Shown: positions 23,582 to 36,078 of the stretch, one piece after another
How positions within the stretch are numbered: the first letter of the stretch is position 1
Layout: each line of letters opens with the position of its first letter
Assembly: GCA_022661535.1 (NCBI GenBank)
Contig: JAKULF010000015.1
Span: forward strand, 372,001 to 436,000
DNA length: 64,000 nt
Direction: 5' to 3'
Origin: Eutypa lata
Taxonomy: Eukaryota > Ascomycota > Sordariomycetes > Xylariales > Diatrypaceae
Notes under the pieces: generated by a model
What the model was told of the DNA's origin: nothing
Database searches by the model: none
Seen by the model: only the letters and a program-made list of their open reading frames with translations
Position numbers and translations under genes: made by a program

Positions 23582-26234
23582 TCAATCCCTTATATATGCG
23601 TATGCTTCAACATCGTTTAAGGCATTTAGAAGCACGTCCATAACCCTTTTTTTCTCGTTTTTTACTACGGGATCTCCCCTAGTATCAATCTCATCTGCCT
23701 TACGCAACATATCTTGCATAGCTCTTTCACCTTCCCTACTTTTTCCGCTTAAGCGTTGTTTGGGGTCTTTTGGCGGATTTTCAGGGGGCAGAACACCCCA
23801 GGGTAGAAATTTGTCGACGAAGTCCTGGTGAATGGCTCGGAGCTGCTGTAATGCGTGTGATCTTGTCCATTCGGGCGGGGCAGGTTCTGGAGTTGTGGTT
23901 CTTGGGGGATATCGTGGTGTTTTCTCATCGGCACTACTATCTGTGGATGGTGGGGGTTCTTGTGCCGCAAACATCGTCCTACCCATGGTTTCCTTATCTG
24001 ACCTCTCTTCTTTTTCGGGAGTCATACTGGCCGAAGACTCGCCCTGTTCCTCGGGATTTGTCCGCACCGCATCAGGATTGTTAGAATCGAATTCTCCTGC
24101 TGTCAAAGGTTCAGGTGTGACCTTGACTTCAATGTTTACTCTATCTGACTCGTCCCTCGACACCGACGACTCCAATATAACGTCTATTTTGTCCAGGTGT
24201 TTGATCCCATATTCTCGTACTTGTTTCTCCATGTCATTGAGATGTCGCCCTCTGTGCATTAATTTGATACTATGCCCATATGCCTCATAGTTTCTTGGGT
24301 ATACTGCGATCCTCTCTTTAAGTTCTCCGACGCTTAGGCTCCCACCATCTTTACCACTGATTCTGTTTTTGGGTAGTTTTACTCCCCCGTCCCAGTCCCC
24401 GGTGGTGAGAAATAAAACATCAAACTCTTGCTCGTGTCTTGCTTTTTGGAGATCTTTAGAGATGAGGTGACTAGAGTCTTCGTCAGTCACACCGGGAGCT
24501 TCGCTGTTAAGTCTATCCCCCTTTTTCATTTGACGAGACTCTCCAACCTTCATATCAGTCGCTTTATCCAACACATCAGCCTCTACTTCAACTGCTTCTT
24601 CGGTTGAATTGTTGGAGATGTCAGTTAGGCTAGCAGCGTCAAGATTGTCGCTCCCAATATTTTCGTCTGTATCCGCGTCCGGGTCACTGGATCTGGGGAC
24701 AACGAAGATGGCTAACTGTTCCTGGTGGGTGGCTACATGTCTCTTAAATTTAGCCGCTGGCACAAAGACATCCTGGGTTGTGCCAGTGTCGACCCTTTTC
24801 CCTTTGGGATTTGCCCTCTGTTCCAATATAATAGACCAGTCATCGCAGAAAGGGCAGTCCCGGGCTCTGAATTGAGATGGTGCCACACAACTAGCTTTGG
24901 CCAGTGCAGATAGTTGGTCTTGGGGGAAAGAGCCGTGTACAGATGAGAAATGTGCCATGATGGAGGATTTAGACCGAAACTCTCGATCACAAAAGGTACA
25001 GTTGTAACGCGATCGATGACTCTGTAGCTCGTGCTCGAACCAGGTATTGCGGTCGCCAAAAAACAGTGAGTTACACTCTGTACCTCCAACGGTGCAAACG
25101 TACGCTTTCAGGTCCCGAAAGGCATGTATCCTATAATCTTCTTAGAATGCTTACTCCATTATGTGGATGATGATTGTTTAACTCACTTCCATGCTTTCTC
25201 AGTATCAATAGATTGAAGAGTGAAGCAAATGGGACATTCAAAATGATCTCCTTCTGGGGAGAGCTCTGAAAGACTGGGCAGTTTGAGTTTTGTATCACTG
25301 TTGAATGTTGTCGTTGCCGTCATAATCGAAATTGCGTCGTCTTCGTCTCCAGAGGGGGCCTCCAATGACCTGGACTCGGTATTATGGACGAAGGTCGTTG
25401 CTTTGCTTGATAGCTTTTCAGTCGCACCGTCGCGTACGACTAAGGTTTCATCATCGTGGGCGTCCAAGCGAGCCTTGTGTTCCCGACAGTACTTGATGAA
25501 CTGCCTACGCTTAGCACTGGCGGATCCTAAACGATTCGACAACCAGCGGTTCTCGTCATTGTAGAGCTTCGAGTATTTCTGCTCCACGTAATTTATGTCA
25601 AAGAACTCTGGGAACGTGAATGTAGACTGTTGGAGCGCCTTTTGAAACCGGTCCCGGGGCCCCGACTTCCGAACAAGGACAGCGAGTTGGAATAGCGACT
25701 TCATGGCTTCAGCCATCAATTCCAGGTTCATGTGGGCCTCGTCCATCGGCGGGTCGCTAGTACCCAAGTCTTGTCCTTCTCCATCATTGAGACCTAGTCC
25801 ACTATCGTCGTTACTTTGATCGTCATAACCATCATCACTAGATGGTATTTCACGATTCGGGTTGTCTCCCAATATGATACTAGATACTGCGCCTTCGTAA
25901 GCCTAGTGACAGTGGATGAGTGTCTAAACTTACGGTCTTCTATGGCTTCGTTGAAATCGGCAATGTTTATCAAAATCTGATCCCTCACCTCCGGGGCATC
26001 TGACAAACGTTGGTCTAAAGATATCTTCTTGGTAGGCTGGTGAAGGGCGCCGAGGTTTCCACACCAGAGCATAAATCTATCGAGGATATCCGAAACTTGG
26101 TCTGAAGAAACTACTGCCTTGTCAGCCGCCTCTCTTTCTTCGAGCAGGCCTATTAGGTCGTGCAGCCTCCTCGTCAGGTTGCGACTCCTGCTTGAAATAC
26201 TCTCATCGCCGTCGAAACTGGGGTCAGTGGCCAT
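23582..26234 (-). CDS. AcuF-type C2H2 zinc-finger protein fused to ubiquitin-like and BAG domains
   Basis: Three exons, complement(23582..25130, 25187..25886, 25934..26234), give 849 residues. Residues 1-100 match the helical N-terminal region of AcuF-type fungal zinc-finger proteins (LWCGNLGALHQ, SLDQRLSDAPEVRDQIL). An acidic linker and a second helical block follow. Residues about 316-476 carry Cys/His pairs in the AcuF-type arrangement (FECPICF, YNCTFCDREF with MAHFSSVHG, RDCPFCDDW with FKRHVATHQEQLAIF). Residues about 570-655 look ubiquitin-like (GGSLSVGELKERI, IKLMHRGRHLND). The last 90 residues form a BAG-like helical domain (ALQQLRAIHQDFVDKFLPWG, EIDTRGDPVVKNEKKRVMDV), the Hsp70-binding module. 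A role linking recognition to Hsp70 or the proteasome is inference. It is head-to-head with the DUF7580-type gene, starts 306 bp apart. Confidence 0.87.
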
Positions 26235-26540
26235 AGCTCAGTATAATCACCGTTGAAAGAACTTGAGTCCTACATGTACAAGAGCAGCTTCAGGATGCGA
26301 AATATTAGAAATTAGGCGCTGAAGGGTAGTGAGGGGTCATGTTATGCGTGTCATACTGCACATGAACCAACATGAACCAACATCACTTTTCGCCTATCTG
26401 ATTGGCAATTGACAATTTAGCCCCGTAAATACCAGTGTTACCTTGAAAGAATACCCCTCATCACACATTCCTCTTTGTTGAATATCCTCATCATTAACTA
26501 CACCATTACCTGGTAACGCACTGACCTGTATTACTGTACG
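26235..26540. promoter_or_regulatory. Shared divergent promoter of zinc-finger/BAG and DUF7580-type genes
   Basis: A 306-bp gap between two oppositely directed start codons must hold both promoters. It contains a perfect tandem 10-mer (CATGAACCAA twice, 26361-26380). No known factor site was recognised. Confidence 0.5.
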
Positions 26541-28370
26541 ATGTCGGGCATTGAGGTGGCCGGTTTGATACTTGGAGCTTTCCCGATCGCTATCGAGGCT
26601 CTTGACAAATACCAAGAGGTCGCGACTCGTGCCAGGCTCTTCTACCAGATCAAGTTAAAACACAGGCAATGCAGAAATCGTCTCGAACGCGAGAAGCTGG
26701 TATTTACCAGCAACCTGAAGCAACTTCTTTTGCCTATAGTTGCCGACGATGGGAAGATCGCGGAGATGCTTTCAAACCCTGGTGGGTCAAACTGGAAGGA
26801 CGAGATCACCTCAGATCTTCTCAAAGCACGGCTTAAAGACTCACACGATGTATACATGGACTGCATTGAGCATATAAATGATGCGATGAAGGAGTTAATC
26901 CATGTGCTTGCACTCGACTCCGATACTGTACAACAGAGTCTAAGAAGCCCAGTACGTTAAGCGAACTCATAAATGTCTACATGATCTCACACAGCTGTCT
27001 AGAAAGCACCAAAAACCAAAGAACGAATAAATAACGCGATGACGAAGCCCGGAATAGAATTCCAAGCTTATAAGTTCAAGTTCAGTAATAGTGAAAGCAC
27101 CCGAAATAACCTTTTCAAGGAGCTCAGCGACTGGAACAAAAGCCTAGAACAGCTCTTAGGGATGAGCGACAAGGAAACTCAGCTCATACAGGATAGACAA
27201 ACCAATGCAATGTCATCCGCGATCGACTCTGCTATTTGCAACTTCTGGATGAGCGCGAATAAAGTGTTTGAGGCTCTTGCAAGTGCATGGCGATGCTCCT
27301 GTCAAGATCAACATTCGACGAGGCTACTGCTTCAACATCGACATACCAAAAGGTCTGACTTCAAGCTCCTGTTCGCAAAGCAGGAAGATACGCAGTGGAG
27401 GATACAAGAGGCCAATATATCAGAAGATGATGATCTGGCTGCAGAGCTGGTGAAGAGCAGTGACAGGAACGTTGCGTTCTCAACAGGGGGTTTGCATCAA
27501 CCTGCGCATTTAGTAACGCTACCGAAAAAGTCCGCCTTGAAGTCCAGCATCAAAAATTCGAATAAGTAGGTTGGTTTTATATTCAGCATCAGAAAATAAC
27601 TATATTAACTATTGGCAAGGACAAGCCCATCAGTTACAATCAAGACAAGCACAACAACACTGCCTGCACCGACCGCTCGACTAATCACAAGCCTCTGCGT
27701 TTCTATGGACGACAGAAACACCTCATGTTACGGTTATCTGCCTCACGGGGATTGTCGATACTACGTTTATAGACTTTCTCACCAAAATACCGAAACGTTC
27801 AACTCGATCACCCTGCAGCAGATCTTTCAAGGGCAGATTTCAAAGACCCCCAATCGCCGACAGCGTTTAACCCTCTCTCTCATCCTAGCATCTTCATTCC
27901 TCCAGCTGCTGAACACACCCTGGCTCACAGTTTCCTGGGCCAAGTCCGACATCGTTTTCTTGATGAACCCCAACGAACCAGGGACGTACATGTTGGACCG
28001 GCCTCACCTCTACCGCAACCTCGCGGCAAGAGACGGCGCAAAACAATCCGATGAGGATCTCACCAAGTCTCTCCGACAACTTGGCATCGTGCTCTTAGAG
28101 CTCTGCTTTGGACAGCTCTTGGAGGATCAGCCGTGTCGGAAAAAGTGGCCTTCTATGGATAACGAGCAAGTGAAGTTTGCACTGGACACAGCTGCGGCAT
28201 TGGACTGGCTACAGGAGGTAGAGGGCGAAGCGGGGTCGGATTATGCATCTGCGGTCAAATGGTGTCTCGTGGCCACGCGACCCGGCCGCTGGAGACAGGA
28301 GATGCTGCAGAAGGTCGTGAAACCGCTTGAAGGATGCCACCAATCCCTAGTGTCTCCGAGCCCCTGGTAG
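26541..28370 (+). CDS. DUF7580-type fungal protein with N-terminal hydrophobic helix
   Basis: Three exons, join(26541..26951, 27003..27565, 27620..28370), give 574 residues. The N-terminus (MSGIEVAGLILGAFPIAIEA) is the typical start of a large fungal family annotated by its C-terminal DUF7580. The first 140 residues are helical. The C-terminal third has the family's hallmark segments: RLTLSLILASSFLQLLNTPW, then WAKSDIVFL, LGIVLLELCFGQLLE and SAVKWCL. The layout of that part resembles a degenerate protein-kinase lobe, but no catalytic HRD or DFG motif is visible. The first exon's amphipathic start recalls membrane-acting N-termini of fungal cell-death proteins; this is only a resemblance. Function unknown. 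It pairs divergently with the zinc-finger/BAG gene. Confidence 0.85.
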
Positions 28371-28571
28371 ATTTTATAGCAGTACAATGTAGTAATTCAA
28401 GAAGGAGCTAGAAGATACAGTAGTATATCAGGTCCAAAATATATAGTGTCTATTGACCCCTGATCTCTCTCATACCTGTTGCTGTGCAAACGCCGACTAT
28501 TATAGCCACAAGTACTAGCAGCCCCAACCAGGCAGCCAAAAGTTTTCATGTATGAATTCTAGTAGCACTGA

Positions 28572-30850
28572 CTACTTCCCAAAGTCAAATACCTTCCCTG
28601 GGTTCATTACCCATCTGTGAAACATTAGCCAGTCAAGAACAAGCTTCGGGGAGGAGGGTATCTTACTTAGGGTCAACTGCACGTTTCAAGGTCTTCATCA
28701 ACTGTATAGTGTTTTCGCCAAGTTCATCAATAAGGCAATCCTTTTCATATCAGTACAAATGCCGTATCAAGCAGAGTCATAGCTGATAAAATAATCGATA
28801 CTCACTTTCTTACCAATGCCTATCGCGTGTTCGCCCTACAACCTTAGTTTAGTACTGACACATTCTGTCTAACGGCTGTAGGGCTTACCGATACTGTCCC
28901 CTCCATTGCCAAAGCACGTTGCATCATCTTGTGGACACATGCCGAGACCTTGTCCTGGTGGTCTCGGTTGTTGGTCTCGTACATGACAGCCTGGTGAAAA
29001 TTCCCGTCACCGACGTGGCCGACCACGCTGGCGAACAGACCGAGTTTCTTCGCGTCGTCATTGGAGAGCGCTGTGAGACGATTAGATGTGTTCTAGGCTA
29101 AATATAGACGGTTGTTTTTCTTCTCACGTACTAATTATTTCAGCTAGTCGCGAGATCGGAACAGCCACATCTGTGGACCAGAGGCTGTAACCTTCCGGCT
29201 TGATTGATGTCATGGTCCAGAGCGCTTCCTTCCGTCCGGACCACTGTGATATCAACGAGTTAGCAATTGTTCCATATTGACTTCAGCCTTGAGACTGATG
29301 TGTTATGGGTAACGCTTAGGTACCCACGTAGCTTTTACTGGTAGGAGATAGACTGTAAATCACTTACCAAAGCAGCTTCTTCTTCTTTGTCTCGAGCGAA
29401 GGTGAATGTGCCCGGCCTGTAAGGTTTGACAATCTCCTGCGTACGCGAGATATCGCTCTGAACACCCTCTCTCGTGCCCGAAAATCTGGATTCGCCGGTA
29501 GGTAAGGGCCATGAAACGCTTCGGTGTATATTGGAGAAACACTTACTTCAAAAATAGAGTTGCGCTCTCGTCCCACTTTATTCTTCGCACGGCTTCGCTT
29601 CCGTGCTTATTTAGGATTGCCATTTGGGTATCGTCCATGATCTCGAGTGCACCGAGTTGAACACCGGAACGAATAAGCTTAGTCGCGGCTGTGGCGGCGT
29701 CTGTGATCGTTGGAAACGAAACGACAGCGACCCCAGTTTCTTGCGGTACTGGGGCTAGTTTGAGAGTCGCTTCAGTAACGAAGCCCAATGTTCCTTCGGC
29801 GCCAACGAACAAGGACGTCAGGTTATATCCTGCTGAGGTTTTCCTTGGCCTTCTTCGTGTTTTGATGACTTGACCATCAGGAAGGACTACGGTGAGATTA
29901 AGCACCCAGTCCTTCATAGTCCCATATCGAAAGGCATTCGTCCCACTGCAGTTCGTCGAGACCATTCCGCCAATCGTTGCTGTTGGAGATGGATCCAGGG
30001 GTAGGAAAAGACCTTCATCCTCGATTTTCGAGTTGAGGACGGTCCAATTGACACCAGGTTGTACCACGACATCCATGCTACGACATATCAGTTGGAGCAA
30101 CGGAACGAATTATGGGATACTCACTCTTCTGGGTGAAAAGCGATTATACTATCCATCAATCTAAAGTCAACACAGATTCCACTATGTGGCGATGAAAAGT
30201 TTCCCTCAATCGAGGATCCAGCCCCAAAGGGCACTAGATTGAGGATGGTCAGCAGTTGCCGCATGAAGTTGATCCTCGGATATGAAGCCTACCCATAGGA
30301 ACGCTATATTTGCTGCAAATCTTGGCTATCTGCGAGACGTCTGCTGTACATTTCGGATACACAATAGCTACCGGTCGGCCTGGAGAGTTGGAAGTCGACC
30401 AGTCGGAGTAGCCATGGGCTTCGACATCATCTTCATCCGAGCTGACAGAGTCCTCCCCAAGTTCGCTCGCGATTGCGCGGGCGGCCTACCGTAGTTATCA
30501 TTAGCTTGCGCGCCTTTGTCTTGGGGGATATGCAAATTTCTAACCATCAGCATGTGGTCTTTATCGGCATAATGAGGTCTACAAGAGCTCGATGGTGAGC
30601 AGCCATCTGGGGAAATGCTCCAGCCTAGTACGGCCCCTACTCCAACTAATGCGGTCGCAACTAGGACCTGAGATACCAGGGATGGCCTAAGGCTGGGTGA
30701 CCTCTGTTGAGTGAATGAAGCGCTAAATAACTGAGGGTGTCCGGGCCCGTGCAGTGGCCAGCGCTTCGATTTTGTGATGGAAGATGAAGGCCTAGCTGGT
30801 CGGAGAATAGCGGGAAATAACTGCCCGCATATGCTACGCGGGTTTGCCAT
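28572..30850 (-). CDS. DLD1: Mitochondrial D-lactate dehydrogenase (cytochrome)
   Basis: Ten exons, complement(28572..28614, 28667..28740, 28806..28835, 28889..29070, 29132..29243, 29368..29485, 29547..30077, 30125..30233, 30293..30485, 30545..30850), give 565 residues. The enzyme oxidises D-lactate to pyruvate and passes electrons to cytochrome c at the inner mitochondrial membrane. The N-terminus is basic and Ser/Pro-rich, like a targeting peptide, with a hydrophobic segment (VLVATALVGVGAVLGW) for membrane anchoring. FAD-binding segments follow: VPFGAGSSIEGNFSS, MDVVVQPGVNW and GGMVSTNCSGTNAFRYGTMK. The C-terminal half has VGHVGDGNFHQAVMY, GTVSGEHAIGIGKK and the ending DPKWVMNPGKVFDFG. Exon 8 is only 30 nt and encodes GEHAIGIGKK, yet is required by the motif. 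All ten exons keep frame, so the gene looks functional. Confidence 0.95.
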
Positions 30851-31721
30851 AGCTCAATGAGACCTCAGACCTAGGCTATTAGAAACACAACTCAATCAAT
30901 CAGAGCTTAACTATAATGTGCGTAGTTTTCAGCAGTTAAAAAGTCAATGAAGTCTCATCTCACCGTAGAGATTCAAGGCCATGATTCTCAAGCACAGATT
31001 GCTACCTATGTTCTACTCGGATGCTTACCGTACAGCCGATGGATCTGCGCGGAGCACGGAGCCTATTTGTTCTACTTGTCAGATAGTATTCCGACCCCCC
31101 TCACCCCCCGTTCCCCACTCAAATGGTCAATAGATTGGACACCAATATTATATAGCCAGACAGCCAGACAGCCAGACAGCCAGACAGCCAGACAGCCAGA
31201 CAGCCAGACAGTCTGACAGTGCTCGAACTACCTCTAGTTGATCCCATTTTTACCTATCATCCCATCTCCAACGGCCTAACTCTGCACACTAACGATAAGC
31301 ATATAGATATATCACCTCCTTTTTATTCTCGGACCTCACATTCAACCTTGAATTGATGTTGCACCATTCAAAAGGATAGGAGGTTTCTAGGGCATACAGA
31401 GACACCGCAACGCTATGTTCTACCAAGACACTTCGTGGGATTAGAAGCATTCCGTATGCCTACGTAGGTAACTATTCGTAGTTTCTTGCTGAGTCTAGTA
31501 TAAGGGCTCTAACTACGTGTGAGCACGAAATAATTACGGCCCAATCTTGATATGCGGGGCAATTCGACGCCTCTTACGCTTAATAGGGCAAGCTGACATA
31601 ATAACTTCAGCTGTTTTGTCGATCAAAGCAGCTTTCAGCAGAAAACATAAAATGCTTTCATTTACATCCCATCTAGAGCCCTCTTCTTTGGACCTAATGA
31701 GAGCCTTTTCAAAGCGAAAAG
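30851..31721. other. Intergenic with short tandem repeat
   Basis: About 0.9 kb between divergent genes. Apart from the 8-bp tandem repeat at 31154-31217, which is listed separately, nothing is seen. Confidence 0.6.
31154..31217. repeat. Tandem repeat of AGCCAGAC, seven units plus one degenerate
   Basis: Seven perfect copies of the 8-mer AGCCAGAC run from 31154 to 31209, followed by a variant AGTCTGAC. There are no spacers. It lies upstream of the interrupted membrane-protein gene and is a likely length-polymorphic microsatellite. Confidence 0.9.
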
Positions 31722-33011
31722 ATGTGGATTTTTCTTGGGTTTGGAGGGAGTAAGAGGTGGATGTCCTGGATACTTCTATTATTGCTTACACTCGGGCTGG
31801 TAGCATGTTCGCCGCTGCGCACAGTTGCCCCGAATCCCTCTGTCATTGCCGCCCAGAAACGGCAGTCTGATGCGCAATCACCTGGTGAGCAGCCCGACGG
31901 CTCCTGTGTCATCGAAGGAAATCCCGACTTTTACGGGCTGGGCATTCGCGCCGGTGTATATCTACAATACGTCACGGCGTTCGGAGCCAACCTACTCCTC
32001 ACGGAGAATATCGACGGCAACCTCGTGACGAACACGGTCTTCCTGCTTGCCTTGTTCATCGCGATGGCGGTAGCGACGGCACAGCGCACCGTGCAGACTG
32101 TCGAAATCGTAGTCCTCCTACAGCTGAGCTTCGGTTTCCTCTTCACCATCCTTTCGATATGGGGCCATCGTATCAGAGCGCACCTTGGCGAACAGCCGGT
32201 CCGCTTCCCCCTAGCCGGCTCCTTCTTTCGGCTCACACTCGCTACGGCTCTGAGCATCTATGGAGTATGGTTCTGGTTTCTAGGCACCCATCAAGCCCAG
32301 CCAGAGGGAGAGTGCGCTACCTACATCTTTCTGTTTGCAAGGGCAGACGTGGCAGGCGCTGCGCGCATCTTCTTCCAGGTCCAATCGGCCCTTATCCTCG
32401 TTGGATACGGGATACTATTTGCTAGGGAGTTACTCATGATCGTATGCTTTGTGGCTTTGGTATCTGCTTGGACATCCGTTGTCGCCCTCTTTACGGTCAT
32501 ATTCAGTGCCAGAGCGATCTGGCTCGAACGACAGCGGAGACTGGTGGACCCCACTGCCAATCTCGACATAAGCGAACAGACGAGAAAGAAAATCCGTGGT
32601 TATCAGATCGTATCAGTGATACCTAAGTATATCTGGATGATGGTCATCCAGTGGTCCCGCATTGCTGGTAGTCTCGCCTGGAAACAGTTGAACGGCAAGC
32701 AGTCCGCAGGTTCGAATAGGCCACGACTGGAACCCTACCTTATCACGTTCATCGATCTATGGATCCTTGTTGCGAGGTTTATCGTTCAAGTACTCTGTCT
32801 TTTCATTTTCAACTGGTGTCCTCCTATCGACATGCCCCCGCTGATAGTGCACCCCGTCGTGCGGGCTATGAGTGGAAAGGAATACGATACTACATTATGG
32901 GATCGAGCGGAGGAGAGAATCACAAAGCTCTATAATTCACAGAGTATTCAGAACGTTATCTATACGATCAATGCTCTGTGTGTAGTATGGACGATCGTAT
33001 CTGTGGAGTTA

Positions 33012-33016
33012 ACACT
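33012..33016 (+). repeat. Target-site duplication, left copy (ACACT)
   Basis: The five bases directly before the left LTR are ACACT, identical to the five directly after the right LTR (40069-40073). This is the footprint of integrase-mediated insertion. Confidence 0.9.
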
Positions 33017-33176
33017 TGTTGAATATAGACATAGGTTATGAGGTTATATTGTATGTTATTATTATTTAAATAGATAAGTTATCTTTATGTGCAAGCAAGG
33101 GGCATTTCACGTATTATATAGCCACAGGTGTGAGGCGTTTTAATTACTTGGATTTATTAGTTATCGTATTTTAATA
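33017..33176. repeat. Left LTR, 160 bp
   Basis: It aligns without gaps to 39909-40068. About 31 positions differ and every difference is a transition. The first part, from TGTTGAATATAGACATAGG, is near native; the last 50 bases are T-rich where the right copy keeps C. Confidence 0.92.
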
Positions 33177-36011
33177 TTTTTATTCGAATTATACTAATAG
33201 TTATAATACAACCGGTTCGAAGTTATCGTTATTTTAACCTTTTTGTTAAAATTTTAAAATTTAAATTTAATATAATTTTAAAACCGAAGGTTTTTTAAGC
33301 TTTAATAATTAAGATTTCTTAAATTAATTTATTTTTATACTTTATATAATAAAAATATTAAACATTTATTTTTTTTATTATTCGAATTATTAATATTATA
33401 TTAAATTTCAACCTTTAATATATAACGTTTATTTCGTAAATATTCGACGAAAAAACGTTGTTTTTCGAATAATACGCTTTTTTAACGTTTAATTTCGACG
33501 ACGTAAAACATAAAGTTATAATTTTAAATTAAAATTCGTTTACTTTTATATAACTTATAAAAGCCGCTTATAATAATTATAACGAATATATATTATTTTT
33601 TTATTTTTTATTAGTTTTTAATTAAAGGTTTATTTAATATATTAAATAAATTTATTTAAGTTTTTTTATCGTATTTAAGTAAAAAACCAATAAAGTTTTC
33701 GAAGATATTATAAACGATAACATTTAATATATAATGTTATTAATTGATTTTGTTTTATTTATTATAAAAGAATATAATTTTAAAATAAACGTATAAACTT
33801 TTATCGTTAATTATTAAATTATAAAATTATTATAAAAAGTTTTTTAAATTAATATTTAATATATTAAAATTTAATAAAAATAAATTAAATATTATAAATA
33901 ATATTATAAATGTTATTATAACGTAATTTAAATAATTAAAAAAAAAAGAATTTTTAAAAAAAAATAATAAATTAAATATATATTATATAAAACTTAATTT
34001 TTTTTTATTTTTACTTAAAAATAAAAAATATATTTTATAAAATAAAATTAAACTTTAATATTTTTTAAAAAAATAATAAATATATTAAAAAATACTTTAA
34101 AAAATTAATATTATCGTAAAGTTAATATAACGTATAATATAAAAAAAGTATAAAAAAAAATATTAATATAAATAATAATATAAATATAAAAAAAAAAAAT
34201 AATATTTTAATAATAAAGTACTTTTATAAGTTTTATTTTTTTTTTTTTATTTATTTTAAAGTAAAATATTTAAAGCTTTTTTAAAATTAACGAATTTATT
34301 TTTTAATAATAATTTCGTTAAATCGTTCGTAATTTAATTTAAAATATATATATATTAAAAATCGACTTTATTATTAACTTGTTTTTTTCAAATAAAATAA
34401 TAATATATTTTTATATATTTTATATAAGCGTAAAATTATAAATTTTTAATTAAAATAAATATATTTTAATTATTATTATAAATTATTATAATAATTATTT
34501 AATTATTAATAACGTTAAGTTTATTAAATAATTAACGTAATTAAATAATTTTTTTTATAATTTATATTTACTTTATATATTTAACTTTATAAAAAAATAA
34601 TATTATCGTAAATTACTTTTTTAAAAATTAATTAATAATATTATTATTAATATTAAAAATATAATTAACGATTAATTAATAAGATTATATATAATTAACT
34701 TAATCGAAATCGGTTTAATTAATTAAATTATATAAATTACTTTAATAAATAAGCTTAAAATTAAGCGTACTTTTAAAATAACGTAATATTTATTTAACAA
34801 CGTTAAAATAAATTATAATAAAATTTTTTATATAACGGCTTAAATAAAAAACGATATAAGCGATATTTAAACAAGTATTTATTATAACGTATATTAAGCA
34901 ATTTATAACTTTAATATATTATTTAACGTTTATTATTAAAGCTTTATAATTATTAAAGAATTTATTAATTTTATTAATTATTATTAATATAACATTTAAG
35001 TATATATTTTATTAATTTAATTTTTTAATAATTTTTTCGAAATAAACTTTTTAATTAAAATAAATTGTTTTATTAATACGATTACGAATAATATTTATAC
35101 TTAAATAATAATTATAAAAGTTTAAATTAAATATTTTAAATTTATTAAATAAAGCTTTTTTTAATTTAATAATTTTTTTTTTATTAAATTTAATTATTAA
35201 AAAGTTATTTACGTAAATCGTTATATAAATATATTTTTTAAAAAATATTTTTATATTAAATTTTAATAAATTAAAGCTTTAATTTTTAAAAAATATAATT
35301 AATATATAATATTATATTCGTAATGTTTATTTTAAATCGTAAAATGTTTTATTTAATTTATATATTTTATTTATATTATTATTAAATTTAAATAATTATT
35401 TAATATAAATTTTTTTTATAATTAATTTATAAAAAAACGTTATTTTAATATTTATTTATTTTAATTTTAAATTTAATATTATAATAAAAATAAAAATAAT
35501 TTTATAATTTATAAGCTTAATAATTAAAATAAAAATATTTATATAATTTAATTTTTTAATTTATTTAAAATTACGTATAATTTATTATATTTTATAATAA
35601 ATAATTTTATCGTTAAGTTTTTTTTTTAATTTATAAATTTATTTTTTAAATAAAAGTTTTTAATTAATAAGTAAATTATAAATCGTTTAAATGTTATTAT
35701 TTATTAAAAATTAATATTTGTTTTTTATAACTTTATATTATTTATATTATTATAAATTATATTTTATTTATTTATAATTACGAAGTTTAATAATTATAAT
35801 TATTAATATAACTTTTAATATTATTATAATTAAATAAAATTTAAAATTAACTTTTAATTAATATCGATTCGTTTAAATATAATCGATACATAAACGAAGA
35901 TTATAATCGTAAAATATTTTAAATAATAAATTTTTTTTATAAATTACGATTTCTTTAATATATTCGTTATCGTAAATTAAATTATTAAGTATAATTAAAT
36001 TGTTTTTAACA

Positions 36012-36078
36012 AATAAGCTTATAACGACTTATTCATTAAGCCGTTTTCGAATAATTATAAAATAAATATTAAATAAAA
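36012..36078. repeat. Internal direct repeat, copy A (67 bp)
   Basis: Matches 37758-37824 along its length with mostly transition differences, around a shared core CCGTTTTCG. It may be the end of a nested insertion or a duplicated internal segment. Confidence 0.6.

Noticed and set aside
31154..31217. Short repeat array as CRISPR
   Set aside because: Head-to-tail 8-mers without spacers in a fungal nuclear genome; a microsatellite.
33205..33225. GGTTCGAAG as a tRNA T-loop or primer-binding site
   Set aside because: No acceptor or anticodon arms could be paired around it, and the region is heavily mutated.
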